A DNA stretch of 64,000 nt from an uncultured Clostridia bacterium (GTDB lineage Bacteria; Bacillota; Clostridia; Christensenellales; UBA1242), in the NCBI GenBank assembly GCA_934757855.1, contig CAKVLR010000003.1, forward strand, positions 1-64,000, in the 5' to 3' direction. The notes beneath the pieces are model-generated. The model was not told where the DNA came from. It did no database searches and saw only the letters and a list, made by a program, of their open reading frames with translations. Numbering within the stretch: position 1 is the first letter of the stretch; each line of letters opens with the position of its first letter. Positions 1-8,722 of the stretch are shown one piece after another. A program made the translations under genes and the position numbers.

Positions 1-10
1 CATTTTGCAT
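1..10 (-). CDS. Start of an off-window gene (partial)
   Basis: Only the first three codons (Met-Gln-Asn) are inside the window. An AAAGGAG ribosome site lies a few bases upstream of the ATG at position 10, and a promoter-like pair lies at 25-53. The AATAAGATATAAT stretch at the -10 box also occurs before the surface gene starting at 27433. The 140-bp block further upstream matches the block before the gene starting at 11395. I infer a third member of that surface-protein family, but almost no coding sequence is visible. Confidence 0.5.
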
Positions 11-24
11 TTTTTACTCCTTTA

Positions 25-53
25 ATTATATCTTATTTTGTCTATTTTTCCAA
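25..53 (-). promoter_or_regulatory. Promoter of the left-edge gene
   Basis: Read on the minus strand, TTGGAA, a 17-base spacer and a perfect TATAAT precede the AAAGGAG and ATG at position 10. Confidence 0.55.
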
Positions 54-195
54 ATAAAATAAGCCCATTTTCTAAAAATTTTAAAAAAATTTGCAATTTT
101 TCACTATTTTTCGCCCAATTTAGACATTTTTCGCACGAAAATGTGAAAATTTTTAGAGATTGCCGCGGTCGCTATGCTCCCTCGCAATGACAAGT
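51..195. repeat. Long dispersed upstream repeat, copy 1
   Basis: About 140 bp closely matching 11454-11593, with a few substitutions and small indels. Both copies lie upstream of a minus-strand gene and end in a short palindrome of the AGATTGCC...GCAATGAC type. The AT-rich part contains the same runs of AAAATTTTAAAAAAATTTG followed by two spaced copies of a TTTTTCGC motif. Confidence 0.8.
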
Positions 196-310
196 TGGGG
201 CGTGCAGATATTACTCATTCTATTATTTCTTGCATTATTGTAAGTAATAGTAGAACGGTTAAGCAAAGTTAGTACGGAACTGTCATTGCGAGCGTTAGCG
301 CGGCAATCTA
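155..310. repeat. MITE-like composite element, type A, copy 1
   Basis: Two short palindromes of the same family (AGATTGCC...CAATGAC and its reverse GTCATTG...GGCAATCT) face each other as roughly 30-bp terminal inverted repeats around an 85-bp spacer. The spacer contains an AT-rich inverted repeat (TTCTAtTATT...AATAGTAGAA). A matching element of almost the same length lies at 25231-25384. No coding capacity; non-autonomous mobile origin is inferred. Confidence 0.7.
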
Positions 311-549
311 AAAAATAGGCAGATGCTCTACATTTTTTATTTTATCATATAATTTTTCAAAAAAATTCAAAATTCACAAGTGTTAACAAAAAATTTATCA
401 AATAGATAAAAATAACTTAAAACAAACTTTACATACATCTATTTTGAACAAAAAATGAGTTCGGCAAAACACCAAACTCATTAATCTATTATGATAATAT
501 TAAAAACTTAATCAGTTATCTTTACAATTCCAGATATTTGCAATGCAAA
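196..549. other. Non-coding gap downstream of thrS
   Basis: The gap contains the right half of the type A element (to 310), AT-rich filler at 311-448 in which I see no gene or site, the thrS terminator at 449-483, and the remaining 3' region of thrS. Confidence 0.6.
449..483 (-). terminator. Rho-independent terminator of thrS
   Basis: On the minus strand ATGAGTTTGG and CCGAACTCAT form a 10-bp stem with a short loop and a run of six T directly after it. Confidence 0.8.
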
Positions 550-2460
550 TTATTTTATCTCTTTGGTTGCAATTTCTTGATTAAGGCTTGCGATAAAGTC
601 CTCAATACTCATTTTGCCCAAATCACCTAATTTGCGGTGGCGAACAGCAATACAGTTTTCGCTCATTTCTTCATCACCCAAAACTACCATATAAGGCACT
701 TTTTGGAGTTGCGCTTCACGAATTTTGTAACCAACCTTTTCATTTCTATCATCAAAATCAACACGAATACCCGCATTGTCTAGCGCATCGCGAATTTGTC
801 TTGCGTACTCGTTTTGCTTTTCTGAAATAGTAATAACTTGCACTTGTACAGGGGCTAACCACAATGGAAACGCGCCAGCAAAGTTTTCGGTCATTATACC
901 TAAAAATCTGTCGATTGAACCGTAAATAACGCGGTGAATCATAATAGGCTCTTTCTTTGAACCATCGGCATCTATATAGGACAACTCAAAGCGTTTTGGC
1001 AACTGCATATCAAGTTGAATTGTACCACATTGCCAAGTTCTGCCCAAAGCATCTTTGATATGAATATCAATTTTTGGTCCATAAAATGCGCCATCACCAG
1101 CATTGATAGTGTATTCTTTGCCCAAATTTTCTAGGGCATTTTTGAGTGCGCCCTCTACCTTTTCCCAATCAGCAATATCACCGATATGGTCCTCAGGCAT
1201 TGTACTTAATTCAAGCGCATAACTCAAATTGAACACTTTGTACGCATCTTCAACAAGTTTCAATACATTTGCAATTTCTTGCTCAATTTGCTCAGGTAGC
1301 ATAAAAATGTGTGCATCATCTTGCGTAAACGCCCTTACCCTAAACAAGCCGTGCAATGTGCCACTTGCCTCTCTACGGTGTACTTTACCCAACTCGCCAA
1401 TTCTTAGTGGCAAGTCTTTGTATGAGTGGATATTTTCTTTATAGTAAAGCATACACCCTGGGCAGTTCATAGGCTTGATTGCGTAGTCTTTGTCCTCATC
1501 AGCCTTGAAGGTGTACATATTTTGTCTGTAATGGTCCCAGTGACCTGAAATTTCCCACAACTCCCTACTCATAGCGGTTGGGGTCTCAATTTCAACATAA
1601 CCCGCTTTTTTGTGAATTTCACGCCAGTACTTAATAAGTTCATTTTTAAGCGTTACACCTTTTGGCATATAAAATGGCATACCTGGTGCATATTCACTGA
1701 TAAAAAACAAGCCCAATTCCTTACCCAACTTGCGGTGGTCGCGTTTTTTTGCCTCCTCCAACATAGTTAGATACTCGTCAAGTTCACTCTTTTTAGGGAA
1801 AGATGTTCCATAAATACGAGTAAGCATTTTGTTTTTCTCATCGCCTTTCCAGTAAGCACCAGTCACTGATTGAAGCTTAAACGCTTTGATAAGGCTAATA
1901 TCCTCTAAGTGAGGTCCACGGCACAAGTCAACAAGTTCACCAAGTTTGTAAATAGTCAAAATTTCATCTTCTGGAATACCCTGCAAGATTTCAAGTTTGT
2001 AAGGTTCATTTAAGTCGCTAAATATTTTTTCTGCCTCAGCGCGTGTAACTTCGATACGCTCAAATGAAATTTTAGATTTTATGATTTTGTCCATTTCCGC
2101 TTCGATTTTAGGCAAATCATCTTGACCAACTGGATTTTCAAAATCAAAATCGTAGTAAAAACCGTTTTCAATAGCAGGACCGATACTAATCTTTGCATTT
2201 GGGTATAAACGCTTAACCGCTAACGCCATAATATGTGCGGTAGAGTGGCGCATAACCTCCATACCCTCTTTATCTTTTAGGGTTACGATTTCCACGCAGT
2301 CACCAGCCTTTACAAGGCTAGACAACTGGCACATTTTGCCGTTAATTCTACCCGCAATCGCATTTCTAGCCAAGCCTTCACTAATCTGCTTTGCGACATC
2401 AAATACAGTTGCACCATCTTGCACAACTAATTTTGTACCATCTTTGATAAAAATTTCCAT
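550..2460 (-). CDS. thrS: Threonine--tRNA ligase
   Basis: Class II synthetase that charges tRNA-Thr in the cytoplasm. The 636-residue length is normal. A TGS domain occupies about residues 1-60. The editing domain carries HSTAH near residue 73. The catalytic core shows the zinc cysteine in MNCPGC near residue 332, motif 2 around RVRAFTQDDAH and motif 3 around IHRVIYGSIDRF. The C-terminal anticodon-binding domain ends the protein. The ATG at 2460 follows a GGAGG-like site. It is preceded by a T-box leader and promoter of its own, so synthesis should rise when uncharged tRNA-Thr accumulates. A strong terminator follows at 449-483, and ytxC lies upstream in the same orientation, as in Bacillus. 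Confidence 0.97.
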   Translation of the reverse strand: MEIFIKDGTKLVVQDGATVFDVAKQISEGLARNAIAGRINGKMCQLSSLVKAGDCVEIVTLKDKEGMEVMRHSTAHIMALAVKRLYPNAKISIGPAIENGFYYDFDFENPVGQDDLPKIEAEMDKIIKSKISFERIEVTRAEAEKIFSDLNEPYKLEILQGIPEDEILTIYKLGELVDLCRGPHLEDISLIKAFKLQSVTGAYWKGDEKNKMLTRIYGTSFPKKSELDEYLTMLEEAKKRDHRKLGKELGLFFISEYAPGMPFYMPKGVTLKNELIKYWREIHKKAGYVEIETPTAMSRELWEISGHWDHYRQNMYTFKADEDKDYAIKPMNCPGCMLYYKENIHSYKDLPLRIGELGKVHRREASGTLHGLFRVRAFTQDDAHIFMLPEQIEQEIANVLKLVEDAYKVFNLSYALELSTMPEDHIGDIADWEKVEGALKNALENLGKEYTINAGDGAFYGPKIDIHIKDALGRTWQCGTIQLDMQLPKRFELSYIDADGSKKEPIMIHRVIYGSIDRFLGIMTENFAGAFPLWLAPVQVQVITISEKQNEYARQIRDALDNAGIRVDFDDRNEKVGYKIREAQLQKVPYMVVLGDEEMSENCIAVRHRKLGDLGKMSIEDFIASLNQEIATKEIK

Positions 2461-2473
2461 AATTTCCTCCTAT

Positions 2474-2712
2474 ATAGAGAGCAAAAACTCGCCCTCCGTA
2501 TCTAATAGAATACAAAGGACGAGTTTTCCCGCGGTTCCACCTTTTTTGCTTAACTAATTTAAGCCACTCTTTATTCTTTTTTAACGCAAAAGACAAACGC
2601 AATAGCAAAAAGGTAGTTTCACTCCAAGCCTTGCCAATGCGCTTCCAGCCTAGGCGCACTTCTCTGGTCGGTAGCCACTTAAAGTTACTTGTCCTTTTCT
2701 TGTACTATGATT
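2474..2712 (-). ncRNA. T-box leader (threonine) of thrS
   Basis: The conserved T-box AGGTGGAACCGCG lies near 2528-2545 on the minus strand. A long terminator hairpin follows at 2477-2527 (AAAACTCG pairing with CGAGTTTT) and can compete with the antiterminator. A stem I-like region is recognisable by AGAGA and GGCTGGAAGCGC stretches. A GTGAA motif at about 2618-2622 is followed by ACT ACC, which would fit a threonine specifier. The exact specifier assignment is an inference; the T-box itself and its position before thrS are clear. Confidence 0.92.
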
Positions 2713-2719
2713 TAATTTT

Positions 2720-2748
2720 ATTCTAGCAAAATTTGCTCAAAAAGTCAA
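2720..2748 (-). promoter_or_regulatory. Promoter of the T-box/thrS transcript
   Basis: TTGACT, 17 bases, TAGAAT on the minus strand. This would start the transcript near 2712, at the 5' end of the leader. Confidence 0.75.
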
Positions 2749-2798
2749 GTGATTTTAGCCACTTAAATACAATTTATAGCAAATTGGGTTACTACATT

Positions 2799-3542
2799 TT
2801 AGCCTATTTCGACTCTATCTTCAAAGACCAAACGCACTAACCTGACTATTTCCGCATCATTTTCACCACTATGTACCTTTATCAAATATGGATTTAATTC
2901 CACCAACTTAGACAAAATCTCAAACTCGGTATTTTCTTTTATGGTTGAAATTATATCAAAATCATTCTTTGTGTCATGGTAGATGATGCATTTATCTTTC
3001 AATTCTAATATCACACTCTGACATTTTGAATCAATGCTTTGGAGCAAAAATTTGAGCAACTCGACAAAATTTTCTTTCCTCAAAATTGTTATTGCATTTT
3101 GATTTGCAAGAGTACAAAGTTCTTGCCATTTTTTGATAAGATTATTTAAACGAAACCTCACAAAACTAGTAATATCTAGCCTTTTTGTGTTAAGTTCTAG
3201 CGCACGAAGGATAATTTGTCGTTCCAATTCCCTATCAAAATATGTACAAACCTTCAAAAAAGTTGTTGTCATTTGCGGTTGATTGTCAGGCAAGTCTAAG
3301 TTGTTTTGCAAAAAATCTTGCTTTATGTTTTGGCAAATAACATCACAAATAGCCAGTCTTAATTTTGCTTTTATCACTGGCATATGATTGATTTTTACAC
3401 CAATAGACAAAAAAGCCCTCTCGCCATCGTTCGCTGTCGCCATTACTCCACTATATTGATTTATCAAAGGTTTCAATTCTTGTTGTATGTATTCAATTAT
3501 ATCTTGCTTACCAACATCGCAAATAACCTCAAACTCCCACAT
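2799..3542 (-). CDS. ytxC: YtxC-like sporulation protein
   Basis: A 247-residue protein that I match to the YtxC family, found in spore formers and located beside thrS in Bacillus subtilis; its biochemical role is not established. Supporting features are the length, the N-terminal half resembling an accessory ligand-type fold, and the C-terminal helical part ending in a segment with LVELNPYLIKVHSG. An in-frame ATG exists at 3575, but the start at 3542 (MWEFEV) has the better ribosome site, AAAAGGAG six bases upstream. No signal peptide or membrane helix. Assignment rests on memory of the family and on the thrS neighbourhood. Confidence 0.75.
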   Translation of the reverse strand: MWEFEVICDVGKQDIIEYIQQELKPLINQYSGVMATANDGERAFLSIGVKINHMPVIKAKLRLAICDVICQNIKQDFLQNNLDLPDNQPQMTTTFLKVCTYFDRELERQIILRALELNTKRLDITSFVRFRLNNLIKKWQELCTLANQNAITILRKENFVELLKFLLQSIDSKCQSVILELKDKCIIYHDTKNDFDIISTIKENTEFEILSKLVELNPYLIKVHSGENDAEIVRLVRLVFEDRVEIG

Positions 3543-3777
3543 ACATACTCCTTTTGTTAGGCTTAGTGTATGCATTTTTTAATTTTAATACACAAAAAGT
3601 TTTATTTAATTGCATTTTTAAAAAATCGGTGACTAAACAAAACAAAAAGAGCCCAACATAATGGACTGCGCTCCCAAAAGTTGAACATATTTTTGAAAGT
3701 GTAGTTCACAAGTCAAACTCTAATTTGAATTATGTTTTTTAAAAATATTTGCAAAGTTGTGTATCTCCAATTCTCCC

Positions 3778-4263
3778 CTATATAGTAGTCGAATTATTAA
3801 ACCAAGTTTCTTGAGAGATGCCTGAAACCGATATGATTATAGAGTCAACAACATCATTTAGATTCAAGCAAAACGCCCCTAACACCGAAAAGGCTTGTGC
3901 TAAAATATTAGTATTAGTATAGGTAATCTTCACATCATATTGCACAAATGTTGGCGCTTCAATATACATCATATAGTTGCCTTGCTCTATTGACATTGTC
4001 TGAGAGTCATTATAAAAAATTTGACTATACTTCAGCGAGTTATCCGACATCGAATAAAGTTTTGCTACCAAGTTTATGGTAGGATAAGCAACGGAAGCAT
4101 CATCATAGGTAAACGCCGTCTCTGTTTGCTCATACGAAATAGTTATATTTTCACCATATGCTTTTTTATCAAGGTTCATTACAAACCCAAAAGACAAAAC
4201 TATCAAAACAACCAAAGCCACAAGTGCCACTATACCACTTGAAATCTTGCTAATTTTCTCCAC
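3778..4263 (-). CDS. Small membrane-anchored protein, unknown
   Basis: 161 residues, family not recognised. A hydrophobic helix (about residues 8-28) near the N-terminus is followed by a polar, tyrosine-rich domain that would lie outside the membrane. The start appears to be GTG at 4263, eight bases after AGGAG; the nearby ATG is out of frame. It sits alone between rubrerythrin and ytxC, with a weak hairpin and T-run near 3640-3680 that could terminate it. Confidence 0.65.
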   Translation of the reverse strand: MEKISKISSGIVALVALVVLIVLSFGFVMNLDKKAYGENITISYEQTETAFTYDDASVAYPTINLVAKLYSMSDNSLKYSQIFYNDSQTMSIEQGNYMMYIEAPTFVQYDVKITYTNTNILAQAFSVLGAFCLNLNDVVDSIIISVSGISQETWFNNSTTI

Positions 4264-4387
4264 GCTTTCATCTCCTATTTAAAACACTTCGAGATTATTA
4301 TAACTAAATTTTTAAAAATAATCAAATAATTTTACACAAAAAACAAAAATTTATCAAAAATTAGCACATTTTGTCCAAGTTTATACC

Positions 4388-4939
4388 TTAATAGTCTTTT
4401 TTGAGCAATGCAAAATATGCTTTTGGATGAGCACAGACTGGACATTCTTCTGGTGGAGTCTTTCCAAAATAGTGATGTCCACAATTTAAGCAAACCCATT
4501 CCATTTCCTCAACGCGAGCAAATACTTCACCAGTTTTCATATTTGCAAGCAAATCTTTATATCTTTGTTCGTGAGTCTTTTCAATTGCTGCAACTCCCTC
4601 AAAAAGATTTGCGATTTCAGGAAAACCCTCCTCGCGTGCAGTTTTTGCAAAACGCGCATACATATCTACCCATTCGTAATTTTCGCCTTGCGCAGACCAT
4701 TCTAGACATTGCTCAGTTGTCCCCATTCCGTGAAACAATTTAAACCAAATCTTTGCGTGCTCTTTTTCATTGTTTGCAGTTTCTGTAAAATAATTTGCAA
4801 TTTGCACAAACCCTTCCTTTTTAGCAATAGACGCAAAAAAATCATACTTGTTGCGCGCTTGACTTTCGCCTGCAAACGCCTCCATAAGATTTTTTTCAGT
4901 TTGAGTGCCTTTGAGGGCTTCTACTTTTTTCAATTCCAT
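4388..4939 (-). CDS. rbr: Rubrerythrin
   Basis: Non-haem iron peroxidase that reduces hydrogen peroxide in anaerobes, cytoplasmic. The 183 residues show the usual two parts: an N-terminal ferritin-like four-helix bundle with di-iron ligands in ESQARNKY and in the EKEHA and EKTHE motifs, and a C-terminal rubredoxin-like domain with two Cys pairs (CLNC and CPVC) binding iron. It is a single-gene unit with its own promoter at 4967-4995. An oxygen-sensitive anaerobic lifestyle is the natural inference. Confidence 0.95.
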   Translation of the reverse strand: MELKKVEALKGTQTEKNLMEAFAGESQARNKYDFFASIAKKEGFVQIANYFTETANNEKEHAKIWFKLFHGMGTTEQCLEWSAQGENYEWVDMYARFAKTAREEGFPEIANLFEGVAAIEKTHEQRYKDLLANMKTGEVFARVEEMEWVCLNCGHHYFGKTPPEECPVCAHPKAYFALLKKDY

Positions 4940-4966
4940 AAGTTTCTCCTTAGTTTATTTTCTAAA

Positions 4967-4995
4967 ATTATACCAATATTTTGACAATTAGGCAA
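4967..4995 (-). promoter_or_regulatory. Promoter of rubrerythrin
   Basis: TTGCCT, 17 bases, perfect TATAAT on the minus strand, about 30 bases upstream of the start codon. Confidence 0.65.
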
Positions 4996-5100
4996 CAATA
5001 TAGCCATTAATTTTTAAATAAAAAATTTTGTTATTTTGCTTGACTTTTTTACTTTGACAAAAAATGCACTCTTGATATTTACTCAAAAATGCATTGTTCT

Positions 5101-6378
5101 TTATTTTTTCCAAATCTTTTTACGAATTAAACCTTTTTCTCTGCCATTATTACTAGGCTCATAATATACCCTATCTGTTAATCCAGTAGGCATATATTGC
5201 TGATAAACATACCCACCGAAATTGTGCGGATATTTGTATTTTGGTGTGTCTTTATGAAGGCTATAATTTTTTAAATGCTCAGGGACCAAATCATTTCTAG
5301 CAGTCTTTGCATCACTGATAGCCTTTTCCATAGCCATAACCACACTATTTGATTTTGGAGCCTCACAAACATAAATAATCGCGTGGCTAAGGGGTAAATT
5401 CGCCTCAGGCATACCCAAATTTTTTACCGCAATGAGCGCACAAGTTGCCAAAAGCAGAGCATTGCTATCAGCCATTCCCACATCTTCGCTTGCGTGAGCA
5501 ATCAGCCTACGCGCAATTATCAAAGGGTCACACCCCGCCTCAATTAGCCTATTAGCCCAAAATAGCCCCGCCTCAGCATCGCTACCTCGCAAACTTTTGC
5601 AAAATGCAGATAGCATATCATAAAAAATATTCTCATCAACACTCAAAGCTTTTGACTGAATAGACTGCTCCGCAACCGCTTTGTCTATCACAATTTTATT
5701 GTCTTTGTCCAATGGAGTCGTCCTGCTTGCGAGTTCCAAAGCACCTAGTGCTGTACGCAAATCTCCGCCAGATGCCCACGCGTAATGTTTTTTTGCCTCA
5801 TCGGTTAAAATGATATTTAGTTTGCCCAACCCACGCTCTTTATCCGAAATCGCATTTTCAAGGGCTTTGATTATATTTGCTTCACTAAGTGGCTTAAACT
5901 CAAAAATCCTACAACGCGACACAATCGCAGGGGTCATCGCAAATTGAGGATTTTCTGTCGTGGAGCCAATAAAAATAATACACCCTTCCTCAATCGCAGA
6001 CAACACGCTATCGCTCTGAGCCTTGTTCCAACGATGACATTCATCAAGTAATAGATAAGTGCGCTTGCCGAATAATCGAAAATCATTTCGCGCATCTTCT
6101 ATCACTTTTTTAGCATCAGCCACACCACTAGAAACTGCGTTTAATTTCACAAATTTAGTATTTGTGGTTTGCGTAATAATATGCGCCAAAGTTGTCTTTC
6201 CCGTGCCAGGTGGACCCCAAAAAATGCAACTACCTAGCATATCACCCATTATTGCTCTACGCAAAAGGCTATTTTTGCCGACTATATGTTCTTGTCCCAC
6301 AAATTCATCAAGCGTTTGTGGTCTCATTCTTTCATAAAGAGGCGCATTTTGCTTTGTATTTTGTTCAAAAAAATCCAT
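5101..6378 (-). CDS. rarA: Replication-associated recombination protein A (AAA+ ATPase)
   Basis: RarA/MgsA family ATPase that acts at stalled replication forks. 425 residues, the usual length. Walker A is GPPGTGKTT (about residues 55-63), Walker B is LLLDECHRW where most relatives have DEIHR, and sensor 1 is STTENP. The C-terminal half carries the tetramerisation and helical domains with ASEDVGMAD and the typical KYPHNFGG ending region. It has its own promoter at 6399-6427. A possible weak terminator (TGCA-based hairpin, T-run) lies near 5060-5098. Confidence 0.93.
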   Translation of the reverse strand: MDFFEQNTKQNAPLYERMRPQTLDEFVGQEHIVGKNSLLRRAIMGDMLGSCIFWGPPGTGKTTLAHIITQTTNTKFVKLNAVSSGVADAKKVIEDARNDFRLFGKRTYLLLDECHRWNKAQSDSVLSAIEEGCIIFIGSTTENPQFAMTPAIVSRCRIFEFKPLSEANIIKALENAISDKERGLGKLNIILTDEAKKHYAWASGGDLRTALGALELASRTTPLDKDNKIVIDKAVAEQSIQSKALSVDENIFYDMLSAFCKSLRGSDAEAGLFWANRLIEAGCDPLIIARRLIAHASEDVGMADSNALLLATCALIAVKNLGMPEANLPLSHAIIYVCEAPKSNSVVMAMEKAISDAKTARNDLVPEHLKNYSLHKDTPKYKYPHNFGGYVYQQYMPTGLTDRVYYEPSNNGREKGLIRKKIWKK

Positions 6379-6398
6379 TTCAACCTCGCTTGTGTTAG

Positions 6399-6427
6399 AT
6401 TATACCACATTTTAAAAGCGAAATCAA
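6399..6427 (-). promoter_or_regulatory. Promoter of rarA
   Basis: TTGATT, 17 bases, perfect TATAAT on the minus strand. The -35 box overlaps the last codons of the upstream gene. Confidence 0.65.
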
Positions 6428-8010
6428 TCGACAAACTCAACAAAAACGCTTGCATCACAATTATTTAGATTTATACAATTTAAACCAGCATAAATGATAC
6501 CATCTAGTTTGATATTTTTTGTATTTTTAGGTTTTTTAATTCTAACTATATGCCCACGGAACCAAATTCGACAGTCCAGTGCCTTTTCAAATGAAATATC
6601 CAAATACAGTAGATTTCCCACCATACGCAAACCTAGTTTTTCACCTAAAACATACTCATAATCAATATTTTTTAGGTTTTTACGCAAAGCAAGTATTCTC
6701 TCAAAAATCTGATTATAAAGTTTTTCATTTTTCACAAAAGGCAAAATCTTTTTCAAGAAATTGTACGCCGTGATAGAGTTTGTTTTGAGTGCAAATTTCA
6801 AGTTAGAAAGTAACAAATTACGAAATTTTGTATTTTTCCAAATTCTAGTTTGCCCAAACACAACACTGTAATTTAGTAACAAATTGCCCAAAAGCAGTTT
6901 AATTTTATCATTCAAAAATTGAATATTTAGCGCTTGCACTAATTTTTCAATATCAAAATACGCCCCATGCAAAATCAAACGATTGATATTAAATAGAAAA
7001 TTCTTAAAACTGCTACAAATACTAAATTTTATCTTTTCGCCAACAATTAATTTGCTATTTAAAAATTTGTTATTAATAATAGAAGGTAAAAAAGCAACGC
7101 TAAAATTTGAATTTTGCAAAACTAAAAAATCTTCTCCAAACATTGTGTATCGTTTGAAATCACCCACCCCGTTAATTACACAATCAAAATTTGCTAGCAA
7201 ATCATAAATCACTATTTTATTTTTTGATTGAGTAATTTTTATTAATTTTGAAAAGCCCATCTCAGTTAAATTAAGTCTAACACAACGATTGCAAGATGCT
7301 GGTACATTGACAGTTTTATTTTGAGGCAAAAGTAAATTTTGTATATATTTTGCCTTTAACAAATTATGGCTAAAATCAATGTTAGAAAAATTAGGCACAA
7401 TTTCCCACTGAGTAGTATCAAAAAAGCCAAAATACTTTTTTAGTTTTTCATTTCGTGTGGCTGATTGTATTTTTAACCCAAAATTAACAAAATTTATCTT
7501 TGCCTCACTTTGAAAAGCAAAATTTATACAAATATCCTCACTACCACAAATCTCTATTGAACTAAAATTTTCAAATCGCAAAATATATCTTTTATCAAAA
7601 ACAATAATTTTTGCATTTCTATCTATTGTGTAATCGCAATTTGGTTTCGCAAATTCCAAACAACCGCGCCCATTCCCATTAAGTAAAATTCCATTTTTGC
7701 AAACTCGATAATAGGAATTGTGATATTTTTCCATATAATTTGTCATATTGCAGATTGATTTAATTTTTGTATCGTTTAGATTTATATTAAGTTTCACAAT
7801 ATGATTATTCCATACCAAAAAGATACCAAAATTTGGCACAGTTATGGCATCAAGTTTGCTACCTTCAAAAACACAAAACTTACAAAAAGAGAAATTTTTT
7901 GTTGGTCTAAGGTTAAGACATTTATAACAAACTGGTCGTTTCGCTATTTTGCTGATTACGCCTATGTAACAAAAGACAACCATTACGCTGATAACTACAA
8001 ATTCAATCAT
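6424..8010 (-). CDS. Membrane-anchored protein with Cys pairs, unknown
   Basis: 528 residues from the ATG at 8010, family not recognised. The reading frame stays open to 8163, but that part overlaps RNase P RNA, so the downstream ATG is chosen although its ribosome site is weak. An N-terminal membrane helix (residues 1-20) is followed by CYKC...CKFC, a possible zinc knuckle. The rest is a long soluble domain rich in Asn, Phe, Ile and Lys, with beta-type character in the first half and helical character in the second. Further Cys residues are scattered along it. It may be a lineage-specific protein; no catalytic motif was identified. Confidence 0.65.
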   Translation of the reverse strand: MIEFVVISVMVVFCYIGVISKIAKRPVCYKCLNLRPTKNFSFCKFCVFEGSKLDAITVPNFGIFLVWNNHIVKLNINLNDTKIKSICNMTNYMEKYHNSYYRVCKNGILLNGNGRGCLEFAKPNCDYTIDRNAKIIVFDKRYILRFENFSSIEICGSEDICINFAFQSEAKINFVNFGLKIQSATRNEKLKKYFGFFDTTQWEIVPNFSNIDFSHNLLKAKYIQNLLLPQNKTVNVPASCNRCVRLNLTEMGFSKLIKITQSKNKIVIYDLLANFDCVINGVGDFKRYTMFGEDFLVLQNSNFSVAFLPSIINNKFLNSKLIVGEKIKFSICSSFKNFLFNINRLILHGAYFDIEKLVQALNIQFLNDKIKLLLGNLLLNYSVVFGQTRIWKNTKFRNLLLSNLKFALKTNSITAYNFLKKILPFVKNEKLYNQIFERILALRKNLKNIDYEYVLGEKLGLRMVGNLLYLDISFEKALDCRIWFRGHIVRIKKPKNTKNIKLDGIIYAGLNCINLNNCDASVFVEFVD

Positions 8011-8081
8011 AGCAAGATTATTGCCTAAATAAAATTTTTCATTACAGATAATGATTGTCAAATATCTATATATAAATAGAG

Positions 8082-8114
8082 ATAAAGGAAAAGAGTACTG
8101 ATTGCTCGGTACTC
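8082..8114 (-). terminator. Terminator after RNase P RNA
   Basis: GAGTAC and GTACTC pair around a short loop, followed by a T-rich stretch, right after the RNA 3' end on the minus strand. Confidence 0.65.
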
Positions 8115-8122
8115 TCCTACTG

Positions 8123-8519
8123 TGTAGCAAGCCTGTAAGCCGAGTTCTGTCGAGGACGGTCATCTATCTAGGTGCCTTATCGCTAAGGCACTCAAGCGAT
8201 GTATAGCGGAAGTGAGCGGGCAACTCTTTTGTACTTCCTTATCTTGCACAAGGTGGGGTTTACATAGCACACACTATCTCTAGCGTGTCGGTGGTCTCTT
8301 AAACCACCTTTCCAACCTTACCACTCTGGAAACTTTTTGTGAAAAAATAGGAGGTATGATATAAAATCAAAAAACACAAAAATAGACAAATGAGTGGCGG
8401 TGTATTTCTGTTGCACTATCCTTGGAGTCGCCTCCACAAGATGTTATCTTGCACCCTGCCCTGCTGTGCTCGGACTTTCCTAATTTGTTTGCACAAATTC
8501 GACCGTCTTGCTTGCTACG
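8123..8519 (-). ncRNA. rnpB: RNase P RNA, bacterial type A
   Basis: Catalytic RNA that trims the 5' ends of tRNA precursors. On the minus strand the universal elements occur in order: GGAAAGTCCGAGC near the 5' end, CAGGGTGC, an AAACCCC-type core near 8255, and GACAGAACTCGGCTTACAG close to the 3' end. The ends pair as GTAGCAAGC with GCTTGCTAC (helix P1). An AT-rich arm at about 8340-8395 is probably the variable P12 region. Promoter and terminator frame it precisely. Confidence 0.95.
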
Positions 8520-8525
8520 GTAATA

Positions 8526-8554
8526 AGTATAGCACAATGCAAGCATTTTTTCAA
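8526..8554 (-). promoter_or_regulatory. Promoter of rnpB
   Basis: TTGAAA, 17 bases, TATACT on the minus strand. The predicted start coincides with the 5' end of helix P1. Confidence 0.75.
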
Positions 8555-8666
8555 TACCTTTTTCAAAAAAAGTTACTATTTTGGTAAAATTTTTTTGCAA
8601 AAATCAAATTTTTTGGCTTAATAAAGGGAAAAACGGCTTATATAAATAAAGATAATTTAAAACACA

Positions 8667-8712
8667 AAAAAGCAAAACTACCTCAAAAAAATGATTCTGC
8701 TTTGCTTTTTTT
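8667..8712 (-). terminator. Terminator of the 8723-11395 gene
   Basis: AAAGCAAAGCA and TTTTGCTTT pair across a loop of about 20 bases, with a T-run after the stem on the minus strand. Confidence 0.65.
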
Positions 8713-8722
8713 ATGTATTTTC

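Noticed and set aside
8011..8163. Longer N-terminus for the 6424-8010 protein
   Set aside because: The added frame overlaps the RNase P RNA 3' end, its terminator and has no ribosome site; the ATG at 8010 starts directly with a membrane helix.
8367..8600. Open frame over RNase P RNA
   Set aside because: The frame lies within conserved rnpB and its promoter; it encodes no recognisable protein.
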